From JOPF136 sp035517515 (GTDB lineage Bacteria; Acidobacteriota; Terriglobia; Acidiferrales; UBA7541), in the NCBI GenBank assembly GCA_035517515.1, contig DATIYQ010000128.1, forward strand, positions 1-16,131: a DNA stretch of 16,131 nucleotides, in the 5' to 3' direction. Each line of letters begins with the position of its first letter. Positions within the stretch are counted from its first letter, which is position 1. The notes under the pieces are model-generated. The model made no database searches. It was not told where the DNA came from and saw nothing but the letters and a program-made list of their open reading frames with translations. Positions 13,241 through 16,131 of the stretch are shown piece by piece. Both the position numbers and the translations under genes were made by a program.

Positions 13241-13299
13241 AACTCCATCACCCCTGTGCCTTCCGCACCCTCTCCGGTTATCCTTCCCATGCTGCTGCG

Positions 13300-15039
13300 A
13301 TGGACTCTCTCGACACCAGCCCACGGCCCGATTCTCCCGCCCGCGGCGAATGGGCACTGGCCCTGGCTATGGCTGCGGCGCTGGCCACCCTCGCCGTGGT
13401 TCCCCTGATGGTGTTTGGAAACGTCTCCGGCCACGACGTCGAATTCCATCTGCCCAACTGGATTGACGTGGCCCGCCATTGGCACGAGGGCGTCTTCTAT
13501 CCCCACTGGTCGGGCGGCGGACATTACGCCTTTGGCGATCCGCGGTTCATCATTTACCCGCCATTTTCCTGGCTGCTCGGCGGACTGCTGGCCACGCTTC
13601 TGCCCGGCGTGCTGCTGCCCGGCGTCTACGTGTGGATTTGTGTGCTGGCCAACGCGGTGGCCGCCTGGCGCCTGGCCCGGGAGTGGTTCACGCCGGCTCC
13701 GGCGGGCTGGGCCGCGGCGCTCTATGCGCTCAATCCATACCTCCTGCTCGTCTTCACCCACCGCTGCGCCTACGCGGAGCTGCTGGCCTCCGCGTTTTTC
13801 CCGCTGGCATTTCTCCACATGCTCCGCCTGGCGCGCCCGGACCGCGCCGGAATGCGCGCGGCGCTGGCGTTCGCGCCCGCCTTCGCGGGCCTTTGGCTTT
13901 CCAATGTTCCGGCGGCGGTGCTGGGCAGCTACGGCCTCGGGTTTGTCCTGTTGTGGCTGGCCATCCGCGGCCGTTCCCTGCGCACACTGCTGCGCGGGGC
14001 CGTGGGAATGGCTCTGGGACTGGGTCTGGCCGCGTTTTACATCGTCCCCATCGCCAACGAAATGGGCTGGATTCAAAGCGAAGGCGCGTTTTCCGGCGGC
14101 TTGAGCCTGTGGAACAACTTCCTGTTTCATCGCAGCGACGATGGGCCGCACACCGAATTCAATCTGCTGGTTTCGGCCCTGGCTTGCGCGGAGATGGCCC
14201 TGGCCGGTGCCGCCTTTCCGCTGGCCATCCGTGGGCTGCATCAGTCCCGCGCGCAGCAGGACGATTCACAGCGCGCCGGCCTGCCCGTACTCTGCGCCCT
14301 CGCTGCCGTTTATGCGCTCCTGTTGTTTCCCTGGAGCCAGCCCGTTTGGCGCATCCTGCCGCGCATCTGGATGGCGGAATTTCCCTGGCGCTCGCTCTAC
14401 ATCCTGAACCTGGCGCTGGCCATGGCCATCATCGCCGCAATGGGCCGCGCAGCGGCCGCGGGCCGCCGCACGTGGCCCTGGGCGCTGCTGGTGGCCATTC
14501 CCTGGATTGCGCTGGGCGGAGGTGTCCTGCGGCTCGCGCCCTGGATGCCCGACGATATCCACCAGCTTGTGGCCGCGGCAAATTCCGTCGAAGGCTATGA
14601 AGGGGTGGTGGACGAATTCCTGCCCAAAGCCGTGGACCCCGAAAAACTCCAGGCCGATGCGCCCCGCCTGGTGGCCGTGGACCAGGAGGGCGACGAGGCC
14701 GACACGCCGGGATTGAAAACCGCCGTGACGCTCTGGAACACCGAAGAAAAGCGCTTCACCGTGGATGCCCCGGAACCGGCGCGCATCCGGCTGCACCTGG
14801 TGAATTACCGCCCGTGGCGCGCCACGGTCAATGGCGCGGCTCTTACTCCCGAAACGGAAAGCGACACCGGCCAGATGGTCATCCCTGTGCCCGCCGGCCA
14901 CAGCGATGTCCGCGTCTGGTTCGGCCACACCACCGATCGCACCCTCGGTCCCGCCGTTTCGCTTCTTGCGCTCACCCTGCTCGCCTCCCTCTGGGTGGCA
15001 CTCTCCCGAACGCGCCAGCCAGACGCCGGATCGAGCTGA
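13300..15039 (+). CDS. Polytopic GT-C-like membrane protein (PTPS-related type)
   Basis: A 579-residue membrane protein with around ten or more hydrophobic segments. The first extracytoplasmic loop after helix 1 has GHDVEFHLPNWIDVARHW (44-61), with D46/E48/H50, followed by GVFYPHWSGGG and FGDPRFIIYPP. This matches the acidic loop and Tyr-Pro-Pro layout of GT-C glycosyltransferases and the 6-pyruvoyl-tetrahydropterin-synthase-related membrane family. A soluble, strand-rich region (about 475-625 of the longer frame; here roughly 480-550, with RIRLHLVNYRPWRATVNG) precedes a final membrane helix and a short tail. GT-C enzymes use polyprenyl-phosphate sugars outside the membrane; donor and acceptor are unknown here. 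I chose ATG 13300 because the frame before it (from 13072) encodes Pro/Arg-rich, non-membrane sequence. Neighbouring glycosyltransferase and CapA genes support an envelope role. Confidence 0.72.
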   Translation: MDSLDTSPRPDSPARGEWALALAMAAALATLAVVPLMVFGNVSGHDVEFHLPNWIDVARHWHEGVFYPHWSGGGHYAFGDPRFIIYPPFSWLLGGLLATLLPGVLLPGVYVWICVLANAVAAWRLAREWFTPAPAGWAAALYALNPYLLLVFTHRCAYAELLASAFFPLAFLHMLRLARPDRAGMRAALAFAPAFAGLWLSNVPAAVLGSYGLGFVLLWLAIRGRSLRTLLRGAVGMALGLGLAAFYIVPIANEMGWIQSEGAFSGGLSLWNNFLFHRSDDGPHTEFNLLVSALACAEMALAGAAFPLAIRGLHQSRAQQDDSQRAGLPVLCALAAVYALLLFPWSQPVWRILPRIWMAEFPWRSLYILNLALAMAIIAAMGRAAAAGRRTWPWALLVAIPWIALGGGVLRLAPWMPDDIHQLVAAANSVEGYEGVVDEFLPKAVDPEKLQADAPRLVAVDQEGDEADTPGLKTAVTLWNTEEKRFTVDAPEPARIRLHLVNYRPWRATVNGAALTPETESDTGQMVIPVPAGHSDVRVWFGHTTDRTLGPAVSLLALTLLASLWVALSRTRQPDAGSS

Positions 15040-15112
15040 CACTTTGAAGGTTCGGGAGAATGGTTTGGGCGGCAAACCGGCGGGCGAACGTTCCAGAATC
15101 AGAGCTGAAATT

Positions 15113-15187
15113 TGGCTGGGAGGCCTGGACTCGAACCAGGATAATCAGATCCAGAGTCTGATGTACTGCCGATTGTACGACCTCCCA
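15113..15187 (-). tRNA. trnQ: tRNA-Gln (anticodon CUG)
   Basis: The minus strand from 15187 folds as a cloverleaf. Acceptor TGGGAGG pairs with CCTCCCA; the D arm is GTAC/GTAC; the anticodon stem TCAGA/TCTGA holds loop CTCTGGA with CTG at positions 34-36; variable TTAT; T arm CCTGG-TTCGAGT-CCAGG. Position 73 is G and CCA is encoded (15116-15113). The U1-A72 pair and G73 are normal for tRNA-Gln. Confidence 0.96.
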
Positions 15188-15208
15188 GCCGGTCGAGGTC
15201 ACAACGAA

Positions 15209-15242
15209 ACGCCCCGGATCCCGTAGCTGCGGGACGGGGCGT
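15209..15242 (-). other. Stable hairpin in the tRNA-Gln leader
   Basis: On the minus strand ACGCCCCG (15242-15235) pairs with CGGGGCGT (15216-15209), and TCCCG pairs with CGGGA (15234-15230 with 15223-15219) with a 2-base bulge and a 6-base loop. It is followed by TTCG TTG, a weakly T-rich tail, then 21 bases to the tRNA. It could be a terminator for the upstream glycosyltransferase transcript, an attenuator, or a leader processed off by RNase P. Confidence 0.65.
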
Positions 15243-15250
15243 GTCTATCT

Positions 15251-15279
15251 ACTGTATTCGCACAGCGGATTTCCGTCAA
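15251..15279 (-). promoter_or_regulatory. Sigma-70-type promoter of tRNA-Gln
   Basis: TTGACG (15279-15274 on the minus strand) and TACAGT (15256-15251) are spaced by 17 bases. Initiation near 15244 would place the hairpin at the very 5' end of the primary transcript. Only 21 bases separate that hairpin from the tRNA, too few for another promoter. Confidence 0.65.
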
Positions 15280-15289
15280 CCCAGCCGTA

Positions 15290-15310
15290 GGACAGGCTTT
15301 CAGCCTGTCC
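15290..15310. repeat. Palindromic repeat, GGACAGGCT / AGCCTGTCC with TTC loop
   Basis: A perfect 9-bp stem (15290-15298 with 15302-15310). The core 15292-15308 is the exact reverse complement of 138-154. It lies about 44 bases beyond the stop codon of the glycosyltransferase and just upstream of the tRNA-Gln promoter. Confidence 0.8.
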
Positions 15311-15353
15311 TCTCCCGCCTGTCCTCTTCTCCCCCGCTTTGCCTTCGCAGACC

Positions 15354-16131
15354 CTACCGCGCCGCCGTCTCCGCCCGCACCGCATCACTCGCCCCCGCCA
15401 CCGGCACCAATTTCCCCGCCACCACGCGATATTCGCTGCCCCGCCAGCGGATGCGCGTGAAAAAATAACTGGCCACCCAGGTGAAAAACCAGCAGGCATC
15501 GCGCAACGGCAGCAGCCACATCCTGCGCCGCAGCAAATCATCGCGCAGTCCCCACACGCCCACCGTCCAGGCCTCCGCCAGCCGCAGCACCACGTACGCC
15601 CCCAGATACGCGCCCGCCACCGCGGTGGAAGGCGCCAGCACCGCGGCCAGCACGGCCCACGGAAGCCCAAACGTCAGCAGCAGCCCAAAATGTCCGCCGG
15701 GCCGCGCAAACCGCGTGGTCAGCGCCCAGCGCAATTGATGGGCGGCAAATTCACCGAGCGTCAGCGGGGCATAGACCAGACTCACCGGATCACGCAGCAA
15801 CTCCACGCGGTAGCCCGCGGCCGCGATCCGGCTCCCCAGTTCGTAGTCATCGGAATGGTAATCGGCGATGGCTTCGAATCCCCCGATGGCCAGAAGCGCC
15901 TGGCGCGTGCACGCCATGGTCGCGCCCAGAGCGAATTTCACTCCCTCCAGCCTCCATGCCGCCAGGACCCCGGCCTGAAAATCCGAGGTGATGCCGATGG
16001 CCTCCAGTTCCGCCCCCAGCGATCCATGGGTCTCCGCGCGGTACATGGCCGTGGCCGCGCCCACATGCGCCTCGCGGAAGGGCTCCGCCACGCGCCGCAG
16101 GTATTCCGGCGTGACGCGCACGTCGCTGTCA
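15354..16131 (-). CDS. Glycosyltransferase family 21 / HpnI-like, 5' end beyond the window
   Basis: The C-terminal 258 codons of a ceramide-glucosyltransferase-like glycosyltransferase; the frame is open to the window edge, where DSDVRVTPEYL begins with the family's D-x-D. Further landmarks are GVKFALGATMACTRQAL, GGFEAIADYHSDDYELGSRI (the third acidic motif), and HQLRW at 131-135, the (Q/R)xxRW position with His first. Two or three hydrophobic segments follow (FGLLLTFGLPWAVLAAVLAP, then AYLGAYVVLRLAEA), and the end SYFFTRIRWRGSEYRVVAGK is typical of the family. In bacteria the closest named relative I recall is HpnI, which adds N-acetylglucosamine to a hopanoid; a sphingolipid-type acceptor is an alternative. 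The missing N-terminus (nucleotide-binding half and first membrane helix) and unknown upstream neighbours prevent a firm substrate call. Confidence 0.8.
   Translation of the reverse strand, partial: DSDVRVTPEYLRRVAEPFREAHVGAATAMYRAETHGSLGAELEAIGITSDFQAGVLAAWRLEGVKFALGATMACTRQALLAIGGFEAIADYHSDDYELGSRIAAAGYRVELLRDPVSLVYAPLTLGEFAAHQLRWALTTRFARPGGHFGLLLTFGLPWAVLAAVLAPSTAVAGAYLGAYVVLRLAEAWTVGVWGLRDDLLRRRMWLLPLRDACWFFTWVASYFFTRIRWRGSEYRVVAGKLVPVAGASDAVRAETAAR

Noticed and set aside
13093..14241. 382-codon minus-strand frame opposite the GT-C-like gene
   Set aside because: Antisense shadow of hydrophobic codons; no start context or family features.
15003..15058. 9-bp inverted repeat around the GT-C-like stop codon as a terminator
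   Set aside because: The arms (15003-15011 and 15050-15058) are separated by 38 bases and no T-run follows, so a terminator is not supported.
15113..15187. tRNA-Gln as a phage or island attachment site
   Set aside because: No integrase gene and no duplicated tRNA 3' segment are visible in the window.

Overview
The window is GC-rich, densely coded bacterial DNA that best fits an Acidobacteriota chromosome. The main pointers are a secreted von Willebrand factor A protein of the VWFA-related Acidobacterial type (1864-2919, minus), a TonB-type protein with a long cytoplasmic N-terminus and a Gly-rich linker (8304-9530), and dispersed short palindromes between genes. The phylum is inferred from family resemblance; no rRNA is present.

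Layout. (1) 1-1863 is an accessory strip. It starts with a hairpin-rich non-coding stretch, then a hicB-hicA toxin-antitoxin pair (490-860, plus). After more palindromes comes a HI1419/HI1420-type RelE/HigB toxin with a HigA antitoxin (1051-1676, minus). The toxin reading frame is broken by one in-frame TGA exactly where the family has Trp. Two tandem palindromic repeats close the strip. (2) 1864-8064 is a tight minus-strand housekeeping block transcribed ileS > lspA > lgt > rluD-type > VWFA. The first four overlap or nearly touch. The VWFA gene also has its own near-consensus promoter inside the end of the rluD-type gene and appears leaderless. (3) 8304-11981, plus strand, holds the TonB-type protein, a secreted protein of unknown function, a TerC/Alx-type membrane protein, and a methylmalonyl-CoA-epimerase-like VOC protein that has lost most metal ligands. 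(4) 11953-13071, minus, is a CapA-type metallophosphatase converging on, and overlapping, the VOC gene. (5) 13300-15039, plus, is a large polytopic GT-C-like membrane protein. (6) 15113-15187, minus, is tRNA-Gln(CUG) with encoded CCA, a strong upstream promoter and a stable hairpin in its leader. (7) 15354 to the window edge, minus, is the C-terminal part of a GT21/HpnI-like glycosyltransferase.

How the genes fit together. Lgt and LspA carry out the first two steps of lipoprotein maturation. The VWFA protein at the end of the same block has a possible lipobox and may be a client. TonB, CapA, GT-C-like and HpnI-like proteins all point to envelope energetics and surface polymer or lipid modification. 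I found no convincing new multi-gene system. The best leads are the nonsense-interrupted toxin, leaderless expression of the VWFA gene from within its neighbour, the tRNA-Gln leader hairpin, the degenerate VOC protein paired with TerC, and a palindrome family that sits just 3' of gene ends.
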